The notes beneath the pieces were generated by a model. It was not told where the DNA came from, made no database searches, and was given only the letters and a program-made list of their open reading frames with translations. A stretch of 48,511 bases of DNA from Acidimicrobiia bacterium (GTDB lineage: Bacteria; Actinomycetota; Acidimicrobiia; IMCC26256; PALSA-555), in the NCBI GenBank assembly GCA_040881685.1, contig JBBECS010000001.1:1-48511 (forward strand), written 5' to 3'. Each line of letters starts with the position of its first letter. Position 1 is the stretch's first letter. The position numbers and the translations under genes are program-made. Positions 1 through 8,135 of the stretch are shown here, in pieces.

Positions 1-265
1 CGTCGTCGCAAGTCGACAGCTGCCAAGAAGGCTCCGGCCAAGCGCCGGCGTCGTAAGTCGACTGCGAAGAAGGCGCCCGCGAAGCGTCGCCGTCGTCGCA
101 AGTCGACAGCTGCCAAGGCTCCGGCCAAGCGTCGGCGTCGTAAGTCGACTGCGAAGAAGGCGCCCGCGAAGCGTCGTCGTCGCAAGTCGACAGCGGCCAA
201 GGCTCCGGCCAAGCGCCGGCGTCGTAAGTCAACGGCGAAGAAGGCTCCGGCCAAGCGTCGTCGTC
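1..265 (+). repeat. Tandem 42-45 bp coding repeats of the basic tail
   Basis: About six near-identical direct repeats encode the 14-15 residue basic unit. Neighbouring copies alternate between AAKAPAK and AKKAPAK endings, so the array looks like duplication of a two-unit block. Such arrays expand and contract easily, so tail length probably differs between strains. Confidence 0.8.
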
Positions 266-279
266 GCAAGCGCAGCTAG
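1..279 (+). CDS. hupB: Histone-like DNA-binding protein, C-terminal basic tail only (5' end outside window)
   Basis: The reading frame is open from base 1 to the TAG at 277-279. The visible 92 residues are six tandem copies of a 14-15 residue unit of the form RRRRKST-A(A)K(K)-APAK, ending in RRRRKRS. Such Lys/Arg/Ala/Pro tails are typical of the C-terminal extension of actinobacterial HU (HupB) and of H1-like proteins, where they bind DNA non-specifically and compact the nucleoid. The globular HU domain would lie upstream of the window and is not seen, so the hupB name rests on the tail plus the nearby cofC and gpsA, which also neighbour hupB in mycobacteria. A histone H1-like protein is the main alternative. 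A strong hairpin follows the stop. Confidence 0.7.
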   Translation, partial: RRRKSTAAKKAPAKRRRRKSTAKKAPAKRRRRRKSTAAKAPAKRRRRKSTAKKAPAKRRRRKSTAAKAPAKRRRRKSTAKKAPAKRRRRKRS

Positions 280-296
280 TCAGCTCAGCTCTCCGA

Positions 297-322
297 CAGA
301 GGGGCCCTTCGGGGCCCCTCTG
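297..322 (+). terminator. Terminator hairpin after the histone-like gene
   Basis: A perfect 11-bp stem (297-307 with 312-322) encloses a TTCG tetraloop, 17 bp after the stop codon. Only a weak T-run follows. It is the clearest intrinsic-terminator-like structure in the window. Confidence 0.75.
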
Positions 323-439
323 TTCGCGTGATGGGGGAGGCGGGCCTCCCCCGTCGGCCCCCTCCGGCGCAACTTGTACCGAGTGGAAGTGGTCGAGGGC
401 CGGGCAAGCTGGCGCTCGGGCGCGCCGATCGATTCCGCC

Positions 440-1171
440 TTAGAGCTCTTGGATCCTTTTGAAGGCTTCGGCGAATTCGATGCCCGCTTCCTTGCCTGCC
501 GTTCTTGCCTCTTCTTTGATCCGAGATTCGAAGGATTTCCGTTGGGTGTCGGCTTGGTCGGAGGCGGGGTCGATCCCCATGGTGGAGTGCCACTGGGTCT
601 TGTGCTCCAGGAGGGCTGCGATCTTCGTCTCGAGGTGGCCGGCGATGTCCTCGTGGTGGTCGATGACTTCGGGTTCGAAGAGCAGGAGGGTGGCCGGGCG
701 GTGGGGCTGACCGCGGTCAGGGAAGAAGTGGGGGTCGCGGGCGGCGACGATTGCGTCGATCGTGAGGTATCCCGCGGCGCGGTGGTCGGGATGGAGGCGG
801 TACCGCTTCCACGGATCATGGCCGAGCACCACTTCGGGCCGGACATCGCGGAGCGCGGCGCTGAGCTCGCCGCGCTCGCAGAGCCCGTCCTGGAGCTCTC
901 CGTCGACGAAGTCGAGGAAGTGGACGGCCTTGATGCCGAGAGCGTCCGCCGCGGCTTCTTGCTCCTCGCGTCGCGTGGCGGCGAGCTCACCGAGGTCGGC
1001 GCCGGGATCCCAGCTCCCCTTCGATCCATCGGTCAGCACACAGAGGTGAACCTCGGAACCGGCCGCAGCCCACTTCGCGAGCGTGGCGCCACAGCCGAAC
1101 TCGACATCGTCGGCATGTGCGCCGATCGCCAGGGCGCGGCTCGGCACCGGAAGATCCTGCGTGCCGCTCAC
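440..1171 (-). CDS. LmbE/PIG-L family zinc deacetylase
   Basis: This 243-residue protein carries the PIG-L/LmbE signature: an AHADD metal-binding motif near residues 18-22 and a later HPDH motif. The family removes N-acetyl groups from GlcNAc-type or pseudodisaccharide substrates (BshB, MshB and Mca relatives). I chose the GTG at 1171 because it overlaps the cofC stop in a GTGA 4-bp overlap and places the conserved core about 12 residues in. Longer upstream starts would run through cofC. Translational coupling to cofC suggests one transcript, but no F420-related deacetylation is known to me, so the substrate is unassigned. The C-terminus is rich in charged helix-forming residues. Confidence 0.8.
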   Translation of the reverse strand: MSGTQDLPVPSRALAIGAHADDVEFGCGATLAKWAAAGSEVHLCVLTDGSKGSWDPGADLGELAATRREEQEAAADALGIKAVHFLDFVDGELQDGLCERGELSAALRDVRPEVVLGHDPWKRYRLHPDHRAAGYLTIDAIVAARDPHFFPDRGQPHRPATLLLFEPEVIDHHEDIAGHLETKIAALLEHKTQWHSTMGIDPASDQADTQRKSFESRIKEEARTAGKEAGIEFAEAFKRIQEL

Positions 1172-1770
1172 CGCACCGGGCTGGACGATCCCAGGTAGTG
1201 CAGATCGTCGGGGATGTCGACATCCACGGTGAGGTCCGGCGGCCGGAGCACGCGTGCTTCGACACCGAGGCGTTGTGCCTCCGCGAGATGCCGCTGGAAC
1301 GAGCCCGGTCCGTACGCGAACCGGAAACCGAGATCGGTCGGCACCGAGAGCACGTTGGTGCCGTCCTCGCGGTGACACGGAACGAGCACCACCACCGGCA
1401 GTTCGAGGTCGGTAGCCAGAGGCGCGAGCGTGCGAGCGCGTGGGAGGTCGGCATGCGCGATCACCGCCCGAACGAGGCCGGATCCGAGCAAACGCTGTGT
1501 GCCCGCCGCGGCGGCGCCGTCGAGGCTGCCGGGATCGTCGATCACTTCGGTCCCGCGCTCGTCAGCCCAGGCGCGCACTTCAGGAGCGCTGGAGACGACG
1601 AGCACCGGCATCGCAGCTGCCGCGTCGACGACCCGGTCAGCCATCTGACGTAGGGCGGCAGCGCGCGCGTCCTCATCAAGGTGATCAGCGAGTCGCGCCT
1701 TCGCTCCGACGAACGACCGGATCGGGACGACAACACCGACGCGCAAACTCGGCGCGACCGCTCCAGTCAT
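1168..1770 (-). CDS. cofC: 2-phospho-L-lactate / phosphoenolpyruvate guanylyltransferase (F420 biosynthesis)
   Basis: The 200-residue protein opens with the nucleotidyltransferase motif VVVPIRSFVGAKARL, the CofC/FbiD form of the G-x-x-x-P-x-K loop. It keeps the DLP motif (AHADLPRA) and a C-terminal VDVDIPDDL segment. CofC transfers GMP from GTP to phospholactate or PEP, giving the activated side-chain precursor of coenzyme F420. Length matches the family (about 200-215). ATG 1770 is preceded by a -10-like TAGCAT on the minus strand (1785-1780), nine bases upstream. It is the first gene of a two-gene unit with the LmbE-like deacetylase. An F420-type oxidoreductase at 45.2 kb is a possible user of the cofactor. 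Confidence 0.88.
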   Translation of the reverse strand: MTGAVAPSLRVGVVVPIRSFVGAKARLADHLDEDARAAALRQMADRVVDAAAAMPVLVVSSAPEVRAWADERGTEVIDDPGSLDGAAAAGTQRLLGSGLVRAVIAHADLPRARTLAPLATDLELPVVVLVPCHREDGTNVLSVPTDLGFRFAYGPGSFQRHLAEAQRLGVEARVLRPPDLTVDVDIPDDLHYLGSSSPVR

Positions 1771-1778
1771 GGGCTGCG

Positions 1779-1785
1779 TATGCTA
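1779..1785. promoter_or_regulatory. Bidirectional -10 element between cofC and plsC
   Basis: TATGCTA reads as TATGCT on the plus strand, seven bases before GTG 1792. On the minus strand it reads as TAGCAT, nine bases before the cofC ATG at 1770. The two hexamers share five of their six positions, so one melted region could serve both genes. Confidence 0.5.
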
Positions 1786-1791
1786 CCGGCC

Positions 1792-2514
1792 GTGGAGCCG
1801 GCCTACGCCTTCCTGCGCGGCGTCCTCGTACCCCCGCTGCACCTCGGCATGCGTTGGACATTCGAAGGAATCCAGCGCGTGCCGGTGCATGGCCCGGCGA
1901 TCCTCGCGAGCAACCACGTGTCGTATCTCGACCCGCTCGTCCTGGGCTATCTCGCTCACAAGCGGCACCGGAAGGTGCGCTTCCTCGCCAAGCGCGAGCT
2001 CTTCGACAAGCGAGGTGTGAGCTGGTTCCTTCGGCACGCCCACCAGATCCCGGTTGCCCGCAACACCTCGGACGCTTCCGGTTCGCTCGACGCCGCGGTC
2101 GACGCACTCCGAGAAGGGGAGTGCGTCAGCGTGTTTCCCGAGGGCACCATCTCGCTCGACCTCGAGCCGATGGCGGGCAAGACCGGAACAGCCCGGCTCG
2201 CGGCGATGAGCGGTGTGCCGGTCACACCGATCGGACTCTGGGGTGCTCAACGGATCCTCTTCAAGGGCCAGAGCCCGAGATGGCGACGGGGCATCGCCGA
2301 GACCGTGGTTGTCGGCGGGCGCGTGCGCGTCGGCCCCGAGGAAGACGTGTACGAGGCGACCGATCGGATCATGCATGCCATCGCGGCATGTGTCGCACGG
2401 GCGAGGGAGATCTATCCGCAGCAACCCCGTCGGGGCGAGGGCGACTGGTGGGTGCGCGCGCCAGAGACCGCTGTCGTCCGCCCCACTGTCCGCGGTGACG
2501 CGGTCGTGGAGTGA
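1792..2514 (+). CDS. plsC: 1-acyl-sn-glycerol-3-phosphate acyltransferase
   Basis: This roughly 240-residue PlsC-type acyltransferase has the catalytic NHVSYLD box (HX4D) and the FPEGTIS box that binds glycerol phosphate. The family acylates lysophosphatidic acid to phosphatidic acid at the inner membrane face. I favour GTG 1792 because a TATGCT -10 ends seven bases before it, fitting a leaderless mRNA. ATG 1780 is in frame too but overlaps that -10. gpsA starts 4 bases after its stop, so the pair probably makes and acylates glycerol-3-phosphate together. The C-terminal 30 residues are basic and poorly conserved. Confidence 0.85.
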   Translation: MEPAYAFLRGVLVPPLHLGMRWTFEGIQRVPVHGPAILASNHVSYLDPLVLGYLAHKRHRKVRFLAKRELFDKRGVSWFLRHAHQIPVARNTSDASGSLDAAVDALREGECVSVFPEGTISLDLEPMAGKTGTARLAAMSGVPVTPIGLWGAQRILFKGQSPRWRRGIAETVVVGGRVRVGPEEDVYEATDRIMHAIAACVARAREIYPQQPRRGEGDWWVRAPETAVVRPTVRGDAVVE

Positions 2515-2518
2515 CGCC

Positions 2519-3532
2519 ATGAGCGTGAAGGCGTGTGTGGTGGGAGCCGGCTCATGGGGAACGACGGTGGCTGCACTCATGGCGGAGAACGTCGACGTGA
2601 CCCTGTGGGCACGCGACGCTGACCTTGCGGCGCGTCTCGATGCCAACCATGAGAACGACCGCTACCTGCCTGGGATCCGCATTCCGGACCGAGTGCGCGC
2701 GATGCATGACTTGAGCGCAGTGTGCAGCGAGGCGGATGTGGTGGTGATCGCCGTGCCGAGCCACGGCTTCCGTGACGTGCTGAGCGCAACGGCGGGATCA
2801 ATCGCAAACGACGTCCCGGTCGTGAGCCTCTCGAAGGGCGTCGAGCAGGGAACGTACCTGCGCATGACCGAGGTGGTCGCCGACGTGCTCACTGAGCACG
2901 ATCCCGGTCGGATCGGTGTCCTGACCGGCCCGAACCTCGCACGCGAAGTGGCGGAAGGTCAGCCGACGGCGTCGGTCGTCGCGATGGTCGACGAGGATGC
3001 CGCGCGCGAGCTGCAGCAGGTGTTCATGACACGCACCTTCCGCGTGTACACGAACCCCGACGTGATCGGGTGTGAGATCGCGGGGGCGCTGAAGAACGTG
3101 GTGGCGATCGCGGCTGGGATCGCGGCCGGACTCGGCTACGGAGACAACACGAAGGCCGCGCTGATCACGCGAGGCTTGGCTGAGCTCGCGCGCCTGGGTG
3201 TCGCGCTCGGCGGTGACCCGCTTACCTTCTCCGGTCTTGCCGGGATGGGGGATCTCGTCGCCACGTGTACGAGTGAGAAGAGCAGGAACCGGTTCGTGGG
3301 CGTGGAGCTGGGGAAGGGGCGCAGCCTCGACGACGTGCTCGCGGAGATGAGCATGGTCGCCGAAGGCGTGAAGAGCACTCGATCGGTGCTCGAGCTCGCC
3401 GCGCACCACCGGGTCGACATGCCGATCGCCGGCTTCGTCGGCGCCGTCCTGTACGAAGGCGCGCGGCCTGCCGATCTCGTGCCGTCGCTGATGCTCCGCG
3501 AGGCGAAGCCCGAGCTCCACGGCATGCGGTAA
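2519..3532 (+). CDS. gpsA: Glycerol-3-phosphate dehydrogenase [NAD(P)+]
   Basis: The 337-residue protein shows the full GpsA pattern: the N-terminal Rossmann motif VVGAGSWGTT, the SLSKG and LTGPN segments, the catalytic Lys region GALKNVVAIAAGI, the GDNTKAALITRG segment and the C-terminal GDLVATCTSEKSRNR signature. It reduces dihydroxyacetone phosphate to sn-glycerol-3-phosphate, the phospholipid backbone precursor. Length is normal. ATG 2519 follows the plsC stop by four bases, so the two are probably one operon. An unknown gene follows after nine bases. Confidence 0.95.
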   Translation: MSVKACVVGAGSWGTTVAALMAENVDVTLWARDADLAARLDANHENDRYLPGIRIPDRVRAMHDLSAVCSEADVVVIAVPSHGFRDVLSATAGSIANDVPVVSLSKGVEQGTYLRMTEVVADVLTEHDPGRIGVLTGPNLAREVAEGQPTASVVAMVDEDAARELQQVFMTRTFRVYTNPDVIGCEIAGALKNVVAIAAGIAAGLGYGDNTKAALITRGLAELARLGVALGGDPLTFSGLAGMGDLVATCTSEKSRNRFVGVELGKGRSLDDVLAEMSMVAEGVKSTRSVLELAAHHRVDMPIAGFVGAVLYEGARPADLVPSLMLREAKPELHGMR

Positions 3533-3541
3533 CGAGGCCCG

Positions 3542-4702
3542 GTGCTGGTCGGCACTCTGGGCAACCGTCACCGCGCCGCCGTGGACGAGCGTGGTGTCGT
3601 CTCGCCGACGCACACCGGTTGGGACCTCGACTGGTGGATCGGCGCCGACGACCGCTGGCGGGTCCCGCACCGCGAGACGGCCGTTCGCCAGGGCCTGGTC
3701 GACGGTGCGCCCATTCCGCAGACGGCGATGCGAGTGCCTGGGGGAGATGCGGTGCAACGCGTCTACGGCGTCGTCGCCGACGGTGACCCGATCGTGGTCG
3801 AGGTCGAGAACGCGTCTCCTGCCCCGTTCGTGGTGGCATTGGTGATCCGAGGCGCGCGCGACATTGCGCTCGACGGATCGACCGTGATGGTCGACGGGTG
3901 TCCGGCGCTCGTGTCGACCCGAGCACCGTCACGCTGGGCGCATGCCATCGGGCGCAGCACCGAGGTGGAGGTGCTCTCGGGCGCAGCCCGCGCCGGGCCG
4001 TTCCCACGGGTTCGCCATCGCAGCGGCCGGGTGGAGGCGACGTTCCTGCACCCGATTCCGCATCGCACCTCTCTCCGCGTTGCGCTGCTCGGCCGACGCG
4101 ACGCCATGCCGAAGGACGTTCGTGCGCTTCCCGACGCGGCCACGGTCGCACGGGGTTGGCGAATCCAGCTGGACCGGGGAATGCGGGTGGATCTGCCCGA
4201 CCCGGCGCTCGTCGACGCGGCACGCGCGGCGTGCGCCGAGGCACTGCTCGGGGCTACCGCTCGTGTACCCGACGAGAACGCGGTCGCCGCACTCGAAGAC
4301 TGGGGGTTCGACTCGGAAGTCACGGCCTCATGGACGCGCCTCTCGGGGCGCCAGCGCCGCCGCGCTGCTCGACGCCCGCAAACATCCTCGTCGTGGGCGG
4401 ACGTGTGTGCCGCCCGCGAACGCAGCGCCGCATCCCTGCTGCTGGCATTGCGTTCGTTCCTCGTGCACGAGGGAGACGACGTGATCACGCTTCTCGCCGA
4501 CCTCCCGGACGACTGGCGGGGAGGGTCGATCGAGGTGCACGGCGCGCCAACCAGACGCGGTCTGGTCTCCTACGCAGTGCGGTGGCACGGCGACCGGGCC
4601 GCGGTGCTCTGGGACGGACCCGGTGGCGTGACCGTGCGCGCTCCGGGCTTGGACGCGAGATGGTCGAGCACTGACCCTCGCGGCGAGGCGCTGCTCGCCT
4701 GA
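3542..4702 (+). CDS. Protein of unknown function, beta-sandwich-like N-terminal half
   Basis: The 386-residue protein starts at GTG 3542, nine bases after gpsA, probably as the third gene of the plsC-gpsA unit. I do not recognise the family. The N-terminal third (LVGTLGNRHRAAV, then TGWDLDWWIG) and the ENASPAPFVVALVIRG segment look like beta-sandwich strands found beside carbohydrate-active domains. The C-terminal part has a helical segment (LLLALRSFLVHEGDDVITLL) followed by strands with WHGDRAAVLWDG. There is no signal peptide, membrane segment or obvious catalytic motif. It converges on the GH38 mannosidase with 17 bases between stops, so a role in glycan metabolism is possible but only inferred from position. 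Confidence 0.65.
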   Translation: MLVGTLGNRHRAAVDERGVVSPTHTGWDLDWWIGADDRWRVPHRETAVRQGLVDGAPIPQTAMRVPGGDAVQRVYGVVADGDPIVVEVENASPAPFVVALVIRGARDIALDGSTVMVDGCPALVSTRAPSRWAHAIGRSTEVEVLSGAARAGPFPRVRHRSGRVEATFLHPIPHRTSLRVALLGRRDAMPKDVRALPDAATVARGWRIQLDRGMRVDLPDPALVDAARAACAEALLGATARVPDENAVAALEDWGFDSEVTASWTRLSGRQRRRAARRPQTSSSWADVCAARERSAASLLLALRSFLVHEGDDVITLLADLPDDWRGGSIEVHGAPTRRGLVSYAVRWHGDRAAVLWDGPGGVTVRAPGLDARWSSTDPRGEALLA

Positions 4703-4719
4703 CGCACGGCGCGCGCGCG

Positions 4720-7455
4720 TCAGTCGAGCCGCAGCGTGGCGATCTCCCACGGGCGCAGCGGCAAGCCGCCTTCGAAGGGTTCGACGGGTCGCCCCAGCAG
4801 ATCGACGATCCAACCCCGCGTTGGCGCGTCGTCGTGTTCCACCGCAGCCATCGTCGGATCAGGTGATGCGTTGAACACCCTGACCACCACGCCGGCGCCA
4901 TCGCGCACGACGGCGCTCACCTGCGCCCCGTCGACGCGGAGCGCGCGGCCGGTCGGCGGACGGTGCGCGCCGGCCACGCCGCCACCGCGAACGCGTTCCA
5001 GCGGGATCAGGAGCTCGTCGGCCGCGGCGTACAGGTCGGCATCGCGCCAGTTGCCCCGATGGGGAAGCACGGCGTAGTCGAAGGTCAGCCGCCGCTGGAG
5101 CTGGGGCCCTTCGAGCGGATCGGGTGGGCCGGCGGGGTTCGGGCGCAGCGCGGGCTCGGTACGCGAGAGGTAACCGGTCGCGCGGAGCAGGGTGAGCGCA
5201 AGCTCGCGCCCGCCTTCGACAACCTCGAACTCGAGGAGCCCGTCGTGCAGCAAGGCGAGGCCGGCTGCGCCGTCGGAGCAGTCGACGAAGCGCCGCGACA
5301 CGAAGGTTGGAAGTCCGGCTTCATGGGGCCCGCCTTCCGCGTCGAGCCCGCGATGAACGACCGCGAATGCGCATTCGGCGTCGCTCCCGGCGACAGCCGT
5401 GGGCAGCGGGAAGTGAGCGCGCAGGCGGTGATCGCGTGCTCCGTTGCTGAGCTCGGCGTGCACTCTCACGAACCGCTCGTTCGGGCGGAGCTCGAGCTCT
5501 GTGCGCACGTCGACCCGGATCGCCTCGTCGCTTCGCTGCGTGCACTGGCGCTCGTCGCCGAGCGCGAAGGCCGGCCAGTCGTACGACCGCTCGACGAGCA
5601 GCCGGGCTCGTACCGGACCTTCGTCGAGAACGGTCACCCGGACCTGCACCGGCGCGTCGACAATGCGGTCCTGGGCTGGTGGTGAGTAGTTGTAGGTGTC
5701 GCCACCGTCGCCACCGTCGACGAGCCGGTCGAGGCCCGCGACCTCGACGCCGTCGCTCGTGCGGATGGTGAACGTGCCGTCGGTCGGATCGACGTGAACC
5801 TCCAAGTGCTCGTTCGCCATGGAGTGCCCGCTCGCACGGAGCGATGTCGTCGGACCATCGCCGTCGACCGCGCGATAGGCGCGCCATCCAAAGCCTGGGA
5901 CCGGGTCGGCGGCGAACACGAACTCTCTTGCCGGTGCCCGGAGCTGACGGAAGCGGATCGTCGCGCCTGTCTCGCCGAGCGCGAGCAGCTCCTCTCGGGT
6001 CTCTTCGAGATCGACGACCGGCTCGCCGGGGCTCGCAGCGTCGAACACGTACTCCCACTCGTCATCGCAGATCTGGCGACGGGTGACGCGAGCGATGCGC
6101 GCGCCGGCGAAGTCCGGTCCTCGCATGAGCTCGAGCACCCAACGCACCTTCTGGCCGGTGATCACGGTGTTGAAGCCCTCGCCGCCGACGGTTCGGAGCA
6201 CCTGTGCGGGGCACGTAGTCCCGTCATCGGCCTCGAAGTGGAGCGGGCCCTCACCGGCCACGAAGCCGTGCACGAGACCACCGCGGTCCGCGCGAGTGGG
6301 GTTCACCACGATCGTGGAGCCCGGTGCCGTGTCGACCTCGGTCGCGAGGCGGTGCATGGCGTCACGCGTCAGCGCGTCGCCGATGTGGCGTGCCTCCTGA
6401 TAACGAACGGTGACTGCGTCGACCACCTCATCGTGGCTACACGCGCACGAGGAGTCGTGCGCGCTGTTGAGCACGAGGTTGCGCCAGCCCATGCGCAGGA
6501 GCGCGTCGGGATAGCGCCCCGTGTCGAGGAAGAGCGCGCTGATCGGCTCGGCGCGGCGCTCGATCGCACGTTCGGCCGCGGCGCAGGCCTGATGCACATC
6601 GACCCGGTTCGACGCGACACCCATGAGCACGTTGGACCGCGCCCCCGAGCGGAGCTCACCAGCCCAGGTCCCGATACCTTCGGTGGGTTGTGTGGGCAAC
6701 AGCTCACCGAGCGACGTCACCTCGAAGCGGTAGTCGTCCTGGATGGCGTTCGCCTCGGCGACGACGCGCCCGAGCCACGGCTGCGGCAGCTGATGGTCAG
6801 TCCCGTTCATGAGCAGCATCGCACCGCCGTCGAGGCGCGCCGCACCGAGCTCCTGCTCGTACCCGCGAGCCCGGGCGACCAGAGCCTTCGCATCGTCGGG
6901 AAGGTCACGCCCGTTCGAGTAGGAGCCGTAGAGGTACTCGGCGCGCACGCGGGACCCATCGGGTGCCTCCCACCAGAACGCAGTGCTGTCGATCGCCGCC
7001 GGAACGCCGCGCCACACGACCGCGTGCCCGAGGCCGGCGAGGCGCAGGATCTGTGGCATCTGTGCGACGTGCCCGAACATGTCGGGGAGGTATCCGACGG
7101 GCATCGCGCCGCCAAGCTCCGCGGCGCGGGTATTTCCCATCTGCAGATCCCGCACGAGGGTCTCGCCCGACACCATGAACTCGTCCATCAGGATCATCCA
7201 CGGACCCACCTGCACGCGTCCGCTCGCGACGAGCCGTGCGATCCGTGCCGCGGCTTCGGGGCGGATCTCGAGATAGTCGTCGAGGACTGCCGTCTGCCCG
7301 TCGAGCAGGAAGCGGGCGTAGGAAAGGTCGCGTTCGAGGAGATCGAGGAGCGAGTCGAGCAGCGTGACGAGTCGCACACGCAAGACCTGGAACGGCGCGT
7401 ACCACTCGCGGTCCCAGTGCGTGTGCGGCACAATCGCCACCGTCACCGGCGCCAT
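4720..7455 (-). CDS. Glycoside hydrolase family 38 alpha-mannosidase
   Basis: The 911-residue protein has the GH38 architecture: an N-terminal (beta/alpha)7 catalytic domain, a three-helix linker and C-terminal beta-sandwich domains. The zinc motif HTHWDREW spans residues 11-18, the likely nucleophile is D125 in GYLPDMFGH, and the later zinc-site histidine lies in NSAHDSSCACSHDEV. GH38 enzymes remove alpha-mannosyl residues by a retaining mechanism. There is no signal peptide, so it is probably cytosolic and acts on imported or recycled mannosides. ATG 7455 is six bases after a minus-strand TAGGCT (7467-7462), pointing to a leaderless message. Length is typical for bacterial members. Confidence 0.92.
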   Translation of the reverse strand: MAPVTVAIVPHTHWDREWYAPFQVLRVRLVTLLDSLLDLLERDLSYARFLLDGQTAVLDDYLEIRPEAAARIARLVASGRVQVGPWMILMDEFMVSGETLVRDLQMGNTRAAELGGAMPVGYLPDMFGHVAQMPQILRLAGLGHAVVWRGVPAAIDSTAFWWEAPDGSRVRAEYLYGSYSNGRDLPDDAKALVARARGYEQELGAARLDGGAMLLMNGTDHQLPQPWLGRVVAEANAIQDDYRFEVTSLGELLPTQPTEGIGTWAGELRSGARSNVLMGVASNRVDVHQACAAAERAIERRAEPISALFLDTGRYPDALLRMGWRNLVLNSAHDSSCACSHDEVVDAVTVRYQEARHIGDALTRDAMHRLATEVDTAPGSTIVVNPTRADRGGLVHGFVAGEGPLHFEADDGTTCPAQVLRTVGGEGFNTVITGQKVRWVLELMRGPDFAGARIARVTRRQICDDEWEYVFDAASPGEPVVDLEETREELLALGETGATIRFRQLRAPAREFVFAADPVPGFGWRAYRAVDGDGPTTSLRASGHSMANEHLEVHVDPTDGTFTIRTSDGVEVAGLDRLVDGGDGGDTYNYSPPAQDRIVDAPVQVRVTVLDEGPVRARLLVERSYDWPAFALGDERQCTQRSDEAIRVDVRTELELRPNERFVRVHAELSNGARDHRLRAHFPLPTAVAGSDAECAFAVVHRGLDAEGGPHEAGLPTFVSRRFVDCSDGAAGLALLHDGLLEFEVVEGGRELALTLLRATGYLSRTEPALRPNPAGPPDPLEGPQLQRRLTFDYAVLPHRGNWRDADLYAAADELLIPLERVRGGGVAGAHRPPTGRALRVDGAQVSAVVRDGAGVVVRVFNASPDPTMAAVEHDDAPTRGWIVDLLGRPVEPFEGGLPLRPWEIATLRLD

Positions 7456-7461
7456 GCCGCC

Positions 7462-7471
7462 AGCCTAGGGT
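7462..7471. promoter_or_regulatory. Bidirectional -10 element between the mannosidase and HAD phosphatase genes
   Basis: In AGCCTAGGGT the plus strand reads TAGGGT (7466-7471) and the minus strand TAGGCT (7467-7462), sharing the central TA. Both hexamers lie 4-7 bases from start codons within a 20-bp gap, leaving no room for separate promoters. Confidence 0.5.
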
Positions 7472-7478
7472 CTCGGTG

Positions 7479-8135
7479 GTGGACCTCGACTTCGAGCGCA
7501 CCGCGGTCTTCGTCGACTTCGACGGGACGATCACGCAGGCCGACTCCGGTGTGTACTTGCTGGAACGCCTCGGAGATCCTGCGTGGCGCGAGATCAGCGA
7601 CACGTACGCACGCGGGGAGATCGGGAGTCGCGAGTGTCTGCTCGACGAGTGGGACCTGCTCCCGCACGATGAAGCGACGTTGCGAGCGGTCGCGCGAGAG
7701 GTCGAGTTGGATGCCGGCTTCGTCCCGCTGCTCGACGCGTTCCACGCCGCCCGCGCGCGGGTCACGGTCGTCTCCGACGGGTTCGGCTTCTACGCCGAGG
7801 AGGTCTGCGCGTCGAACGGTGTGCCGGTCCTCACGAACCGGGTCGACTGGGCCACGGGAGATCTCCAGTTCCCCCACGAGGACCGCTGCTGCCCGTGCTC
7901 GACCTGCGGGATCTGCAAGCAGGCGCCGATCAAGGAAGCGCAGCACCTCGGGTTTACCACCGTGCTCGTGGGTGACGGCACGAGTGACCGGAAGGCGGCC
8001 TTGCTCGCCGACGTCGTATTCGCCAAGGGGCCGTTGGCGCGGTGGTGCGCACTGAATGGGGTGGCCCATGTGCCGTTCGACACACTGTCCGACGTGCAGC
8101 GCTTGCTGCTCGCACAAGGTGCGGTGCACGAGTGA
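7479..8135 (+). CDS. MtnX-like HAD-IB phosphatase with a cysteine cluster
   Basis: The HAD nucleophile motif VFVDFDGTIT is near the N-terminus, motif II is VTVVSDGFG and motif III/IV is LVGDGTSDRKAA. This is the pattern of the MtnX (2-hydroxy-3-keto-5-methylthiopentenyl-1-phosphate phosphatase)-like branch. The insert contains five cysteines within ten residues (CCPCSTCGIC), more than the CGxCK usually seen, and could bind a metal. GTG 7479 is seven bases after the TAGGGT -10; GTG 7476 just before it is an alternative. No other methionine-salvage gene is nearby, so the true substrate is open. The next gene overlaps by four bases (GTGA). Confidence 0.8.
   Translation: MDLDFERTAVFVDFDGTITQADSGVYLLERLGDPAWREISDTYARGEIGSRECLLDEWDLLPHDEATLRAVAREVELDAGFVPLLDAFHAARARVTVVSDGFGFYAEEVCASNGVPVLTNRVDWATGDLQFPHEDRCCPCSTCGICKQAPIKEAQHLGFTTVLVGDGTSDRKAALLADVVFAKGPLARWCALNGVAHVPFDTLSDVQRLLLAQGAVHE

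Noticed and set aside
788-805. GGTACC-centred near-palindrome in the deacetylase gene as another repeat copy
   Set aside because: It encodes the conserved WKRYRLHPD segment of the enzyme and lacks the repeat's flanks, so it is coding coincidence.
5794-8055. Very long plus-strand frame opposite the mannosidase
   Set aside because: It is a GC-rich shadow of the GH38 gene running into the HAD gene out of frame; its translation has no recognisable domain.
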